Part shown: positions 9,299 through 18,962 of the stretch, piece after piece
How the letters are laid out: each line of letters begins with the position of its first letter
How positions within the stretch are numbered: the first letter of the stretch is position 1
Assembly (NCBI RefSeq): GCF_020991005.1
Contig: NZ_JAJLLW010000002.1
Span: 310,001-374,000 of the forward strand
Source: Halomonas sp. CUBES01
Lineage (GTDB): Bacteria; Pseudomonadota; Gammaproteobacteria; Pseudomonadales; Halomonadaceae
Length of the DNA stretch: 64,000 bases
Direction: 5' to 3'
Made by a program: the position numbers and the translations under genes
The notes under the pieces: generated by a model
Told to the model about the DNA's origin: nothing
Seen by the model: only the letters and a program-made list of their open reading frames with translations
Databases searched by the model: none

Positions 9299-10717
9299 TT
9301 GATCAACGTTGAGCGCAAGAACAGCTATCAGCTGCGTATTTCGCGGCGTCTCAAGGAGGAGACGTCTCATACCCTGGACGTCTACCTGTTCGTGCCGGGC
9401 GAGCTGGGTCTGTCGACCCAGTTGATCTCCGAAGAAGCGTTCTATCATGCGGCGATCCAGATATCGCGCACCTATTACAGCGATCAGCATCACCTGCCCT
9501 TGGTGCGCAGTCGCCTGGCCACGCGCCACCAGATGGGCAGCGATTCCTATCGGCTGAGCCTCAGCCTTTACGCCTACCAGTACGTTGGCGCGATGGAGCG
9601 TACTACCCAGGCCATGCTGGAGCGTGCGCGAGCCATCCGCCCTGGGCAGGAAAAGCAGCAGGTCGATCAGCAAAGCGTCGACCGCCTGTGCGATGAGATG
9701 CAAGAGACCAGCGACTTGAGCGAGAGCATCCTGAGGCGTCTGCGCCGTCATCCACCCAAGGACGACCGGCTGTATAAATACTTTGCCAATATCGACAACT
9801 ACCTGTCGTGGTTTACCGAGCAGCAGCTGTTGGCTCTGGTGGCCCACATGCCCAGGGGCGGCGAGTTTACCCCCATCCGTCACCGTTTCGTGGCGATTTG
9901 CCAGCGCGAGGCCGAGTACCGCCAGGAGCAGGAATACAACGCGATGCGGGTCATGGAAGACCCCACGCGCATGTCGAACAAGATGCGTCTGTTACGCCGT
10001 TTGATCGAGTACCCGATCACCCTCAAGCAGCGCTCTCAGGAGCTCGGCGGCGGTGAGCAGAAAGCCGTCAAGGCCCTGGCGACCGCCGTGGTCATGGGGT
10101 TTGTCTCGTTTGGCGTGCTGCGCCTGCGCGATACGCTGGGCGATATTACCGCGCTGTTCGTGATCGCCATGGCGGTGCTCTACGCCATGCGCGAGGTGTT
10201 CAAGGACGATCTGCGCAATACGCTCTGGCGCTGGCTGCGGCGGGGGCGCCCCAAGTGGCGGCGGCAATACGTCGACCCCAACCGCAATGTGCCGGTCGGG
10301 CATCAGCTGGAGTGGTTCGACTATAAGCGCTACGCCGTGCTGGACACGGAAATCCAGCAGTTGCGGCGTCGAACGGTCGCCCAGCGTGAAGAGGTGGTGC
10401 TGCATTATCGTTCGCAGTCGCGCATGTCACCGACGCGCTTCCTGAGCGGCTACGAACACACCCAGGAGAGTCTGACCCTGGATATATCCATGCTGACGCG
10501 ACTGATGAGCAAGGGCAAGCACGCCATCTACCGGCTCAAGGAAGGCCAGGCCGTGCGCGAGACCGTCGAGCGCCGTCACCTGTTCAATCTGGTGATCCGC
10601 GAAATCGGCAGCGAAGACCAGCCCTACCTGGCCCGCTGGAAGGTCGTGGTCAGCCGCTCGGGAATTGTCTCGGTGGAAAAGGTCGAGGAGAGCGAGGCTC
10701 ACCAGGCACCCCCATAA
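9299..10717 (+). CDS. Uncharacterised membrane protein
   Basis: A 472-residue protein I do not recognise. The first 250 residues are soluble, helical and charged; two adjacent hydrophobic helices at about 262-300 (ATAVVMGFVSFGVL and ALFVIAMAVLYAM) form a hairpin; the C-terminal half is basic and soluble. The start is a TTG at 9299, supported by AGGAG at 9286-9290; no better start exists. It is divergent from the J-domain gene across 135 bases and stands alone before the CBS gene. No catalytic motif was seen. Confidence 0.75.
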   Translation: MINVERKNSYQLRISRRLKEETSHTLDVYLFVPGELGLSTQLISEEAFYHAAIQISRTYYSDQHHLPLVRSRLATRHQMGSDSYRLSLSLYAYQYVGAMERTTQAMLERARAIRPGQEKQQVDQQSVDRLCDEMQETSDLSESILRRLRRHPPKDDRLYKYFANIDNYLSWFTEQQLLALVAHMPRGGEFTPIRHRFVAICQREAEYRQEQEYNAMRVMEDPTRMSNKMRLLRRLIEYPITLKQRSQELGGGEQKAVKALATAVVMGFVSFGVLRLRDTLGDITALFVIAMAVLYAMREVFKDDLRNTLWRWLRRGRPKWRRQYVDPNRNVPVGHQLEWFDYKRYAVLDTEIQQLRRRTVAQREEVVLHYRSQSRMSPTRFLSGYEHTQESLTLDISMLTRLMSKGKHAIYRLKEGQAVRETVERRHLFNLVIREIGSEDQPYLARWKVVVSRSGIVSVEKVEESEAHQAPP

Positions 10718-10852
10718 ACTGCGCTGGATCAAGTTTGCGTCATCCAGCTCAAGCGTGCATAGGCAAATCCCCGGGGGCGGACTAGGCTTATCGATAGGCA
10801 ATGCCTCCCGCATTGGCGACGACATCGCAAGACGCGTCGCAAGGAGAAAATC

Positions 10853-11542
10853 ATGCAAGCAATCGATATTATGACCCCTAAAGTCGTCAGCGTGTCTCCT
10901 GGCACGGAGGTGCGTGATATAGCCCAACTGCTGCTCAAGCATCGCATCAGCGCCGTCCCCGTCGTGGACGCTCAGCACCAAGTGGTCGGGATTGTCAGCG
11001 AGGGCGATCTGATGCGCCGGCTAAAGGATGACAGCGGCGAGGATCACGGCGGGTGGCTATCGCTTTTCAGCGCCGGGAAGAATGCCGGCGAGTATGTGAA
11101 GGCACACGGCCGTAAAGCCCAGGACATCATGACCCGCGACCCGCTGACCGTTGAGGAAAATACACCGCTCCACAGCATCGCGCGACTGCTGGAAAAGCAC
11201 CATATCAAGCGCGTACCGGTGCTGCGTGACGGTAAGCTGGTGGGTATTGTCAGCCGCGCCAATCTGCTGCAGGGCATTGCCAATGCGGCGGTGGGGCCGA
11301 CGCAATCGCCCACCGATGACCGGGCGATTCGCGACGCCATTTTCAATGAAGTCGAGCATGGCACGGACGTGCGGATCGAGAACATCAGCGTCATCGTGGA
11401 CGGCGGTGCCGTGGAAATTTGGGGACTGGTGGATTCCCTTGAGCAGAAACGGGCCGTTACCGTCGCGGCGGAAAACGTTTCCGGGGTGACGCAGGTCGAG
11501 AACCATCTGGGCATGATGCCCCGCGGCGTGGGCTATATGTAA
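10853..11542 (+). CDS. CBS-pair and BON domain protein
   Basis: A 229-residue cytosolic protein. Two CBS motifs, IMTPKVVSVSPG near the N terminus and IMTRDPLTVEEN in the middle, form a Bateman module that binds adenine nucleotides; the C-terminal 70 residues are a BON domain (residues about 155-225, ending VTQVENHLGMMP), usually a lipid- or surface-binding unit. Such fusions are common in proteobacteria and are thought to sense energy state, but no target is known. AAGGAG lies 7 bases before the ATG. A bidirectional terminator follows. Confidence 0.88.
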   Translation: MQAIDIMTPKVVSVSPGTEVRDIAQLLLKHRISAVPVVDAQHQVVGIVSEGDLMRRLKDDSGEDHGGWLSLFSAGKNAGEYVKAHGRKAQDIMTRDPLTVEENTPLHSIARLLEKHHIKRVPVLRDGKLVGIVSRANLLQGIANAAVGPTQSPTDDRAIRDAIFNEVEHGTDVRIENISVIVDGGAVEIWGLVDSLEQKRAVTVAAENVSGVTQVENHLGMMPRGVGYM

Positions 11543-11573
11543 CCTGTCGTTCGTTTGTCGTCGTTTCGCCAAT

Positions 11574-11602
11574 AGCCCGCTATCGCTGATAGCGGGCTTT
11601 TT
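11574..11602. terminator. Bidirectional terminator between convergent genes
   Basis: A perfect 11-bp stem (AGCCCGCTATC with GATAGCGGGCT) and a 3-base loop, followed by four T on the plus strand. It lies between the CBS-BON gene and the convergent aminotransferase gene. Confidence 0.8.
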
Positions 11603-11607
11603 CGTGC

Positions 11608-12732
11608 CTAGCTGACCGCTTCGATGGCGTTTTCCAGGCTAGCCACACTGCGCTGGGTATGGTGAAGCTTGTCGAGACCAAACAGCCCGATGCGGAAGGT
11701 CTGGAAGTGGTCGCCCTCGTCGCACATCAGCGGCACGCCGCCGGCGACTTGAACGCCTGCCTGGGCAAGCCTGCCGACCAGGCCGGCGTCGTCGGTATAG
11801 CAGACCACCACGCCGGGGGCTTCAAAGCCTTCGGCGGCGACGCTGGTGAACCCGTGGCGCGTAAGCATGGCGCGAACCTCGCGGCCAATCGCCTGCTGCT
11901 CAGCTTTGACCTTGGCGAACCCATACGCGCGGGTTTCCTGCATGATGTCGCGCAGCGTGCGCAGGGCATCGGTGGGCATGGTCGCGTGATAAGCGTGGCC
12001 GCCGTTTTCGTACGCCTGCATGATGCTGTGCCACTTGCCCAGATCGCAGGCGAAGCTGTTGCTTTGCGTCTCGGAAAGACGCTGGGTGGCGCGCTCGGAG
12101 AGCATCACCATGGCGCAGCAGGGCGAGCCGCTCCAGCCTTTCTGCGGTGCGCTGACCACGACATCCACCCCCAACGCCTGCATATCCACCCACAGCGTGC
12201 CGGCGGCAATGGCATCGAGCACGAACAGGCCGCCCACGTCACGGGTCGCCTTTGCAACGCTGCGGATATAGTCGTCCGGCAGCAGCAGCCCGGCCGAGGT
12301 CTCCACCTGCGGGGCAAACACCACGGCGGGCTTTTCCTCACGAATACGCGCGGCGACGTCGTCGGCGGGTACCGGCGCGAAGGGGGAGTGCGGATCGCTG
12401 GCGTCAAGCCGCCGTGCCTTGAGCACCGTATGCTGGTCGGTCAGACGGCCCATCTCGATAATCTGCGTCCAGCGGTAGCTGAACCAGCCGTTACGAATGA
12501 CCAGCGTCGGCTGGTCGACAGCGAACTGGCGCGCAACCGCTTCCATGCCGAAGGTACCGCTACCCGGCACGATGACAGCCGCATGGGCGTTATAAACTTC
12601 TTTGAGCGTGGTGGAAATATCGCGCATCACGCCCTGAAACTGCTGGGACATATGGTTCAGCGAGCGGTCGGTATAGACCACCGAATATTCCAGCAGGCCG
12701 TCGGGGTCGACGTTGGGCAGTAAGCCAGCCAT
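11608..12732 (-). CDS. Class V aminotransferase (alanine-glyoxylate / serine-pyruvate type)
   Basis: A 374-residue PLP enzyme of fold type I, class V. Lys198 in VSAPQKGW is the Schiff-base lysine and Asp173 in FVLDAIAAG binds the PLP ring nitrogen; GSGTFGMEA at 57-65 is the phosphate-side loop. The group includes alanine-glyoxylate and serine-pyruvate aminotransferases; the exact substrate is not determinable. The ATG at 12732 is preferred over 12771 for TTGGAGAA 6 bases upstream. It follows cdd on the same strand but a terminator lies between, so it is likely outside the main nucleoside operon. Confidence 0.85.
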   Translation of the reverse strand: MAGLLPNVDPDGLLEYSVVYTDRSLNHMSQQFQGVMRDISTTLKEVYNAHAAVIVPGSGTFGMEAVARQFAVDQPTLVIRNGWFSYRWTQIIEMGRLTDQHTVLKARRLDASDPHSPFAPVPADDVAARIREEKPAVVFAPQVETSAGLLLPDDYIRSVAKATRDVGGLFVLDAIAAGTLWVDMQALGVDVVVSAPQKGWSGSPCCAMVMLSERATQRLSETQSNSFACDLGKWHSIMQAYENGGHAYHATMPTDALRTLRDIMQETRAYGFAKVKAEQQAIGREVRAMLTRHGFTSVAAEGFEAPGVVVCYTDDAGLVGRLAQAGVQVAGGVPLMCDEGDHFQTFRIGLFGLDKLHHTQRSVASLENAIEAVS

Positions 12733-12819
12733 GGCGTTCTCCAAAGAAATGGTGTGCTCTTGACGGCACACTTGGCGTCAACAAAAGGGTGGTCTTAAGC
12801 GTACGAGCAATACACGCAC

Positions 12820-12841
12820 AAAACCAGCCCAAAGGGGCTGG
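12820..12841 (-). terminator. Terminator at the end of the deo/cdd operon
   Basis: On the minus strand a CCAGCCC/GGGCTGG stem with a short loop is followed by TTTT. It lies 24 bases after the cdd stop and ahead of the aminotransferase gene. Confidence 0.7.
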
Positions 12842-12864
12842 CTTATCGTGGACTGCCTGGCGGC

Positions 12865-13272
12865 TTAACGCTGTGGCAGTTGCTCGGGGCCGAAGGCGTC
12901 GGGCAGCAGCGTTTCCATGGTGTAGGTCTTCAGCACCTCGCCTTCGCGAGAAAGCACCAGGATCTGCGTGTCGGGCGTGGCAAATTCGCGGATACGCTGG
13001 CGACAGTCGCCGCAGGGCGTACACAGATGTTCGCCAGGACCCATCACATAGACCCTGGCAAGTTCGCGTTGCCCGGCGGTTGCCATGGCGGAAATCGCCG
13101 ACGCTTCGGCACACAGCCCCTTGTAGTGGGCAACTTCCACGTTGGCGCCGGCAAACTGCTGGCCGTCGGGCGTCTCCATCACCGATGCCACCGGGTGGTG
13201 GGAGTAGGGCGCATAGGCATTGCCCAGCGTCTTGAGTAGTGTTTCAACCAGCGCGGGGGCGACTTGGCTCAT
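12865..13272 (-). CDS. cdd: Cytidine deaminase
   Basis: A 135-residue homotetrameric-type cytidine deaminase that converts cytidine and deoxycytidine to uridine and deoxyuridine. Zinc ligands and the catalytic Glu are present: Cys54 and Glu56 in LCAEASA, Cys87 and Cys90 in PCGDCRQ. It is the last gene of the nucleoside operon, 24 bases after deoD, feeding uridine and deoxyuridine to the phosphorylases encoded upstream. Confidence 0.94.
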   Translation of the reverse strand: MSQVAPALVETLLKTLGNAYAPYSHHPVASVMETPDGQQFAGANVEVAHYKGLCAEASAISAMATAGQRELARVYVMGPGEHLCTPCGDCRQRIREFATPDTQILVLSREGEVLKTYTMETLLPDAFGPEQLPQR

Positions 13273-13296
13273 GGCGATTTCCTCGGTGTTGTCCGC

Positions 13297-14022
13297 TCAG
13301 GCGTGCGCGGCGTCGTCGCGCAGTACCGTATCCAGCGCAATGGTCATCATGTCGTCGAAGGTGGTCTGACGGTCGGCGCTCGAGAGCGAGTCGCCTTTCA
13401 GAATGTGATCTGACACGGTGCAGATGGTCAGCGCCCGGGCGCCGAATTCTGCGGCCACGCCGTAGAGACCTGCCGCTTCCATTTCGACGCCGACAATGCC
13501 GTAGCGCTTGAGCAGCTCGGCCATCTCGGTTTGCGGGTTGTAGAACAGATCCGCCGAGAAAATGTTGCCGACTTTCACCGGCACGTTCTGCGCATTGGCG
13601 GCGGCCACGGCGTGCTGGGTCAGGTCAAAGTCGGCAATCGCAGCGAAGTCGTGGTCGTTGAAGCGCATGCGGTTGACCTTGGAGTCGGTGCAGGCGCCCA
13701 TGCCGATGACCACATCGCGGACGTTGACGTCGTCGCGCACGGCGCCGCAGGAGCCCACGCGAATGACGGATTTCACGCCGTAGTCGGTGATCAGCTCCTT
13801 GGCATAGATCGAGACCGAGGGGATGCCCATGCCATGGCCCATGACCGAAATCTCGCGGCCTTTGTAGGTGCCGGTGTAACCAAACATGCTGCGCACGTCG
13901 TTCACCTGGCGAACGTTCTCCAGGTAGGTATCGGCAATGTACTTGGCGCGCAGCGGGTCGCCGGGCATCAGCACGGTATCGGCAAAGTCGCCTTGGGCAG
14001 CGTTAATGTGCGGGGTCGCCAT
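13297..14022 (-). CDS. deoD: Purine nucleoside phosphorylase, DeoD type
   Basis: A 241-residue hexameric-type purine nucleoside phosphorylase that splits purine (deoxy)nucleosides with phosphate to base and (deoxy)ribose 1-phosphate. Family motifs include [12 protein letters not shown] at 19-30 (phosphate site), VGSCGA and [10 protein letters not shown]. Length and sequence match DeoD. It follows deoB after 160 bases that contain an inverted repeat and precedes cdd closely, so it belongs to the deo operon. Confidence 0.95.
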   Translation of the reverse strand: MATPHINAAQGDFADTVLMPGDPLRAKYIADTYLENVRQVNDVRSMFGYTGTYKGREISVMGHGMGIPSVSIYAKELITDYGVKSVIRVGSCGAVRDDVNVRDVVIGMGACTDSKVNRMRFNDHDFAAIADFDLTQHAVAAANAQNVPVKVGNIFSADLFYNPQTEMAELLKRYGIVGVEMEAAGLYGVAAEFGARALTICTVSDHILKGDSLSSADRQTTFDDMMTIALDTVLRDDAAHA

Positions 14023-14100
14023 GAAATGCTCCTATGTCTATTACGGGAGGTCCGAACAACCCTCCGCGGGGGCGCTGTAAACCCATCCCTGGGCGCTACT

Positions 14101-14119
14101 TTCGCCATCCATGGCGAAA
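14101..14119. repeat. Intergenic palindrome between deoB and deoD
   Basis: An 8-bp inverted repeat (TTCGCCAT and ATGGCGAA) sits in the 160-base deoB-deoD gap and is flanked by more GC-rich partial repeats. There is no U tract on the deo coding strand after the stem, so it is more likely an mRNA hairpin or a dispersed repeat unit than a terminator. Confidence 0.4.
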
Positions 14120-14182
14120 AACCCCCGCTACGGGTTGATTCTGACCTTGCACTCTATGGTGCTAGTCGTTTGTTAGCCGCAC

Positions 14183-15427
14183 TCAAGCAGCGTTGGGCAA
14201 AAAACTGTTGCCGTCGGCCATGGCCTCGAGCGCGAAGTAGTCGGCGAGTGTCTGGCCAATATCGGCGAAGGTGCCGCGTTCGCCCATGGGGCCGGGGGTG
14301 AAGCCGGCGCCGCGAACCATGACCGGTACGTATTCGCGGGTATGCTCGGTGCCTTGCCAGCTGGGGTCGCAGCCGTGGTCGGCGGTAAGCAGCAGCAGGT
14401 CGTCGTCGCTCAGCGCGGCGAACAGCTCGGGCAGGCGGGCATCGAAATGCTCGAGCGCGGCGGCATAGCCCGGCACGTCGCGGCGGTGACCGTAGACCGA
14501 ATCAAAATCGACAAAGTTGGTCATGATCATGGTCGGGCGGTCGCTGGTTTCCTTGGCAGTACGCGCTACCTCGCCAAGCGTCGCTTCCATCAGTGCGTCG
14601 TGACCGCTGGCCTTGACCTTGTGGGTAATGCCGCAGTGGGCGTAGATATCGGCAATCTTGCCGATCGACACCACTTCGCCCCCCGCTTCGGCGAGCTTTT
14701 GCAGCACCGTGGGCGTGGGGGGCTCGACGCTGTAGTCGCGGCGATTGCCGGTACGCGCAAAGTCGTCGCGGTCATTGCCGACAAAGGGGCGGGCGATCAC
14801 GCGGCCAATGTTGTAGGGCTCAAGCAGACCGCGCACGGTTTCGCATAATTCATAGAGCCGTTCGAGGCCGAAGTGCTCCTCGTGGGCGGCAATCTGAAAC
14901 ACGGAATCCGCCGAGGTGTAGACGATGGGCTTGCCCGTGGCGATATGCTCTTCGCCCAGGCGGGCGATGATCTCGGTGCCCGAGGCGTGGCAGTTGCCGA
15001 TCACGCCGGGCAGATTGGCGGCGTCGACAATCTTGTCGAGCAGCTCTGCCGGGAAACTGTCGGTTTTATCGAGAAAGTAGCCCCAGTCGAAGCGAACGGG
15101 CACGCCGGCAATTTCCCAGTGGCCCGACGGCGTATCTTTGCCGCTGGAAACCTCTTTAGCGTGGGCGTAGGCGCCTGCCAGGTTTTCTGGAAGCGAGACG
15201 CCTTCGGCTACGCTGCCGGTGGCATCGCGGTGGGCGTTGAACAGCCCCAGCGCGGCCATGTTGGGCAGTCTGAGCGGCCCTGAGCGTTCGGCGGTATTAG
15301 CCTCGCCGCGGGCGCAGGCGGCGGCGATATGGCCCAGGGTGTCAGCTCCCTGGTCACCGAATTTATCGGCGTCCGGCGCGCTGCCGATGCCGAAGGAATC
15401 GAGGACAACAACAATTGCGCGGCGCAT
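14183..15427 (-). CDS. deoB: Phosphopentomutase
   Basis: A 414-residue alkaline-phosphatase-superfamily mutase that converts (deoxy)ribose 1-phosphate to the 5-phosphate. Metal and phosphate-site motifs are present: [14 protein letters not shown] at the N terminus, the long cap domain, and the C-terminal [20 protein letters not shown] carrying the Asp-His ligands. The ATG overlaps the deoA stop by one base (TGATG), so translation of the two is coupled. Confidence 0.95.
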   Translation of the reverse strand: MRRAIVVVLDSFGIGSAPDADKFGDQGADTLGHIAAACARGEANTAERSGPLRLPNMAALGLFNAHRDATGSVAEGVSLPENLAGAYAHAKEVSSGKDTPSGHWEIAGVPVRFDWGYFLDKTDSFPAELLDKIVDAANLPGVIGNCHASGTEIIARLGEEHIATGKPIVYTSADSVFQIAAHEEHFGLERLYELCETVRGLLEPYNIGRVIARPFVGNDRDDFARTGNRRDYSVEPPTPTVLQKLAEAGGEVVSIGKIADIYAHCGITHKVKASGHDALMEATLGEVARTAKETSDRPTMIMTNFVDFDSVYGHRRDVPGYAAALEHFDARLPELFAALSDDDLLLLTADHGCDPSWQGTEHTREYVPVMVRGAGFTPGPMGERGTFADIGQTLADYFALEAMADGNSFLPNAA

Positions 15428-16752
15428 CAGGCTTCTCCTCGGAAGGTGTCTTGAAGTAGCGTATCGGCGGTCGCGGGGGCGTCACCCAAGGTGACCGCGG
15501 CGCGAAGCTGGGCGGCGGCAAGGGCGGCGGCGTCTTCGCTTTTGGCGTGAACCATGGCGATAGGACGCTGACCATCGACACGCTCGCCGATTTCGGCAAT
15601 GTCGCTGAAGCCGACGCTGTGGTCGACGCTGGCATCATTGCGCAGGCGCCCTCCACCGAGTTCCACCACGCTCATGCCGACGGCCCGGGTGTCAATACGC
15701 TGGATGATGCCCGACTGTTCGGCATATACAGGCTTGATAACGTCGGCTGTGGCCAGGTAGTGATCCGAACGCTCCATGAAGTCGGCAGGGCCGCCCAGCT
15801 CGCTCACCATGCGGGCAAAAACCTCGGCCGCCGCACCCGATGTAAGGGCTTTTTCAAGCTTGGTCAGCGCTTCCTCACGGCTGTCGACCAGCTTGCCCGC
15901 CATCAGCATTTCCACCGCCAGTTCGCGGGTCACCTGCATGACCCGGCTGTTGGAACGTTCACCGCGCAGCAGTGCCAGGGTTTCGACGATCTCGACCGCG
16001 TTACCGGCGCAGGGGGCCAGTGGCTGGCTCATGTCGGTGAGCAGCGCGGTGGTCGGCGTGCCTGCCTGGGTCGCGACATTGGCGATGCTCTTGGCCAGTT
16101 CGCGGGATTTTTCCGGCGTAGGCATGAAGGCGCCGCTGCCGACTTTGACATCCATGACCAGGGCATCCAGGCCGGAGGCCAGCTTTTTGCCCAGGATGGA
16201 GGCGGTGATCAGCGGGATGGATTCCACCGTGGCGGTCACGTCGCGCACGCCGTAGATGCGCTTGTCCGCTGGAGCGAGGTTGCCGGTTTGGCCGATAATC
16301 GCCACGCCAGTGGATTTGACCACATCGCCGAAGCGTTCCGGGGCGGGGTAGGGGTTATAGCCGGGAATGGACTCCAGCTTGTCCAGCGTGCCGCCGGTGT
16401 GGCCCAGGCCGCGGCCGGAAATCATCGGCACGAAGGCGCCGCAGGCGGCGACCCAGGGGCCCAGTACCAGCGAGACCAGATCACCCACGCCGCCGGTGGA
16501 GTGTTTGTCGACGATCGGGCCGGGCAGGTTGAGTGAGTCCCACTGCATGACGTAGCCGGAGTCACGGGTGGCGGTGGTCAGCGCCACGACTTCCTCACGG
16601 CTCATGCCGTTTAAAAACACCGCCATGGTAAAGGCGCCAATTTGGGCATCGCTGATACGGTCATCGGCAATGCTCTGAACAAAGGCCTTGATTTCTTCTG
16701 CCGGCAGCGGCTGGTGATCGCGCTTGAGGCGAATCAGTTCTTGCGGGAGCAT
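15427..16752 (-). CDS. deoA: Thymidine phosphorylase
   Basis: A 441-residue pyrimidine nucleoside phosphorylase that splits thymidine and deoxyuridine. The phosphate-binding loop KHSTGGVGD and the signature [16 protein letters not shown] are intact. The ATG at 16752 is chosen because GGAGG lies 8 bases upstream and the protein then starts [12 protein letters not shown] like E. coli DeoA; the ATG at 16770 would overlap deoC. One base separates it from the deoC stop, and its own stop overlaps the deoB start. Confidence 0.94.
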   Translation of the reverse strand: MLPQELIRLKRDHQPLPAEEIKAFVQSIADDRISDAQIGAFTMAVFLNGMSREEVVALTTATRDSGYVMQWDSLNLPGPIVDKHSTGGVGDLVSLVLGPWVAACGAFVPMISGRGLGHTGGTLDKLESIPGYNPYPAPERFGDVVKSTGVAIIGQTGNLAPADKRIYGVRDVTATVESIPLITASILGKKLASGLDALVMDVKVGSGAFMPTPEKSRELAKSIANVATQAGTPTTALLTDMSQPLAPCAGNAVEIVETLALLRGERSNSRVMQVTRELAVEMLMAGKLVDSREEALTKLEKALTSGAAAEVFARMVSELGGPADFMERSDHYLATADVIKPVYAEQSGIIQRIDTRAVGMSVVELGGGRLRNDASVDHSVGFSDIAEIGERVDGQRPIAMVHAKSEDAAALAAAQLRAAVTLGDAPATADTLLQDTFRGEA

Positions 16753-16753
16753 C

Positions 16754-17557
16754 TTAATAGCCTCCGTCATTACGCGAGAGCGACGCGGTCTGGGGGTTGC
16801 CGCTCAGGGTATTGAGCAAGTCCCCCAGCAGGCTGGACGCACCAAACCGGAAGTGGCGCGGCGAGACCCACTGGTCACCCATGATCTTGGCGGCGAGCGC
16901 CAGGTATTCGGCGGCCTCTTCGGCTGTCTTGACGCCACCTGCCGCCTTGAACCCGACATCCTTGCCGCTTTCCTTGATCGTCTGGAGCATGATCTCGGCG
17001 GATTCCAGCGTTGCGTTGACCGCCACCTTGCCGGTTGAGGTCTTGATGAAATCGGCGCCGCCTTCAATGGCCAGCTCGCTTGCCCGCTTGATCAGCGCAG
17101 GCTCTTTAAGCTCGCCGGCCTCAATGATGACTTTCAACAGTGCCTGGCCACCGCAGGCCGCATGGCACATTTCCACCAGCTCGCGGCCGGTCTCTTCGTC
17201 GCCCGCCATGAGGGCGCGGTAGGGGAAAACGACATCGACTTCGTCTGCCCCGGAGGCGACGGCTTCACGGGTCTCGCGGGCGGCGCCCATGATGTCGTCA
17301 CCGCCGTGGGGGAAGTTGGTGACCGTGGCAATTTTGACGTCACCGTTGAGCTCGTGGGCGGTGAGGGCGCGACGCGCGGTCACGACGAACTGGGGGTAGA
17401 CGCATACCGCCGCCGGGTAGCCAAAGGGCGTTTTTGCCTTTTTGCACAGTGATTCGGTAGACGCATCGGTGTCGGTATCGTTGAGACTGGTCAAGTCCAT
17501 TAGTGAAAGCGCCTGGCGCGCGGCAAGGGTCACGTTAATCGAAGCGGTCATGGACAT
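16754..17557 (-). CDS. deoC: Deoxyribose-phosphate aldolase
   Basis: A 267-residue class I aldolase that cleaves 2-deoxyribose 5-phosphate to acetaldehyde and glyceraldehyde 3-phosphate. The Schiff-base lysine lies in [12 protein letters not shown], and the second active-site lysine in [12 protein letters not shown]. Length is typical of the DeoC class with E. coli. An internal ATG at 17551 is a possible alternative start. It follows nupC after a hairpin terminator and heads the deoC-A-B-D-cdd run. Confidence 0.95.
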   Translation of the reverse strand: MSMTASINVTLAARQALSLMDLTSLNDTDTDASTESLCKKAKTPFGYPAAVCVYPQFVVTARRALTAHELNGDVKIATVTNFPHGGDDIMGAARETREAVASGADEVDVVFPYRALMAGDEETGRELVEMCHAACGGQALLKVIIEAGELKEPALIKRASELAIEGGADFIKTSTGKVAVNATLESAEIMLQTIKESGKDVGFKAAGGVKTAEEAAEYLALAAKIMGDQWVSPRHFRFGASSLLGDLLNTLSGNPQTASLSRNDGGY

Positions 17558-17588
17558 CTCACACAGTGGTAGGGTTAATCATTAACTG

Positions 17589-17626
17589 AAAAAAACGGGC
17601 ACTGCCGTATAAGACAGCAGCGCCCG
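17589..17626 (-). terminator. Intra-operon terminator or attenuator between nupC and deoC
   Basis: On the minus strand CGGGCGCTGC pairs with GCAGTGCCCG (one G-U pair), followed directly by seven T. It lies between the nupC stop and the deoC start, so it should reduce deoC-A-B-D-cdd expression relative to tsx-nupC, or deoC may have its own promoter. Confidence 0.75.
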
Positions 17627-17647
17627 GGATATAGCCGTATGTCGCGT

Positions 17648-18931
17648 TCAGCTAGCGGCGCTGCCCAGGGCAAGGAAGAAGCCCGCAATCGACGCCGACA
17701 TCAGGTTGGACAGTGTACCGGCCAATACCGCCTTGACGCCAAACCGGGCGATTTCTTGGCGACGGGTGGGGGCGATGCTCCCCAGGCCGCCGAGCAGAAT
17801 CGCAATCGACGACAGGTTTGCGAAGCCGCACAGGGCAAAGGAAAGAATCGCCATGGTGTGCGGCGTCATGGCCTGTCCGGTTGCCGCGACCATCTGCTCG
17901 CCCTCGATATAGGGCGCCAGGTTGATATAGGCGACAAACTCGTTGACCACCAGCTTCTGGCCGATGAACGAGCCGGCAAGCGTGGCCTCTTCCCAGGGCA
18001 CCCCGAGCAGGAACGCCAGCGGGGCAAACAGCCAGCCCAGGATCCACTCAAGGCTCAACGATTCGAAACCTACCCAGCCGCCGACACCGCCCAGAATGCC
18101 GTTGATCAGGGCGATCAGGGCGATGAAGGCCAGCAGCATCGCGCCCACGTTGGCCGCCAGCATCAGGCCGGAAGTGGCGCCAGACGCTGCAGCGTCGAGG
18201 ACGTTGCTGGGCTTGTCCGATTGCTCGTCAAGCTCCTCCTCTACCTTGGAAACGCTGTCGGCATCTTTGGGATCCTGGGTTTCCGGCATGATCAGTTTAG
18301 CAAACAGCAGGCCGCCGGGGGCCGCCATGAAGGAGGCGGCGACCAGGTATTCCATGGGAATGCCCAGGGCGGCGTACCCCGCGAGCACCGAACCGGCGAC
18401 GGACGCCAGGCCGCCGCACATCACGGCAAACAGCTGGGAAGGCGTCATGCGGGCGATAAACGGACGCACCACCAGGGGCGCTTCGGTTTGGCCGACAAAG
18501 ATGTTTGCCGTAGCGGAAAGCGACTCGGTACGCGAGGTGCCCAGCGCCTTCTGCAGCGCGCCACCCAGGATGCGGATCACCCACTGCATGATGCCGAGGT
18601 AGTAAAGCACCGCGATCAGCGAAGAGAAGAAGATGATGACCGGCAGTACCTTGATGGCAAAGACAAAGCCCACTGCGTCGGCATCGGCCAGGCCGCCGAA
18701 CAGGAAGCTGATGCCGTCGTCGGCGTAGACGAGAATCTGGCTGACCCCCGCCGAAATGGTTTGCAGCACCGTCTGGCCAAAGGGGACATAAAGCACAAAG
18801 GCGCCAATACCCGCCTGAATGCCAAACGCGCCAAGCACCGTGCGCAAGCGGATCGACTTGCGATCGTAAGAAAAGACTAGGGCGATGGTCACCAGGGTGA
18901 CCATGCCGACCAAGCTCATCAGGAGTGTCAT
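17648..18931 (-). CDS. nupC: Concentrative nucleoside transporter (NupC family)
   Basis: A 427-residue inner-membrane sodium- or proton-coupled nucleoside symporter. About ten hydrophobic helices are visible; the family signature region is [15 protein letters not shown], and a soluble acidic loop lies at about residues 215-245. It follows tsx by 31 bases. Outer-membrane Tsx and inner-membrane NupC give a complete import route for the catabolic enzymes encoded downstream. Confidence 0.93.
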   Translation of the reverse strand: MTLLMSLVGMVTLVTIALVFSYDRKSIRLRTVLGAFGIQAGIGAFVLYVPFGQTVLQTISAGVSQILVYADDGISFLFGGLADADAVGFVFAIKVLPVIIFFSSLIAVLYYLGIMQWVIRILGGALQKALGTSRTESLSATANIFVGQTEAPLVVRPFIARMTPSQLFAVMCGGLASVAGSVLAGYAALGIPMEYLVAASFMAAPGGLLFAKLIMPETQDPKDADSVSKVEEELDEQSDKPSNVLDAAASGATSGLMLAANVGAMLLAFIALIALINGILGGVGGWVGFESLSLEWILGWLFAPLAFLLGVPWEEATLAGSFIGQKLVVNEFVAYINLAPYIEGEQMVAATGQAMTPHTMAILSFALCGFANLSSIAILLGGLGSIAPTRRQEIARFGVKAVLAGTLSNLMSASIAGFFLALGSAAS

Positions 18932-18962
18932 AAGGAAATCCTTGGTGTCGCGTTAGGCGCTT

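Noticed and set aside
11659..12723. 354-residue frame antisense to the aminotransferase
   Set aside because: No start signal and His/Gly/Ala-rich composition; the sense gene has PLP motifs.
14101..14119. Palindrome between deoB and deoD as a terminator
   Set aside because: No U tract follows on the coding strand and the downstream genes belong to the same pathway.
15547..16536. 329-residue frame antisense to deoA
   Set aside because: The deoA sense protein is fully conserved, so the antisense frame is a codon-bias by-product.
17639..18880. 413-residue frame antisense to nupC
   Set aside because: Low-complexity charged sequence opposite a clear transporter.
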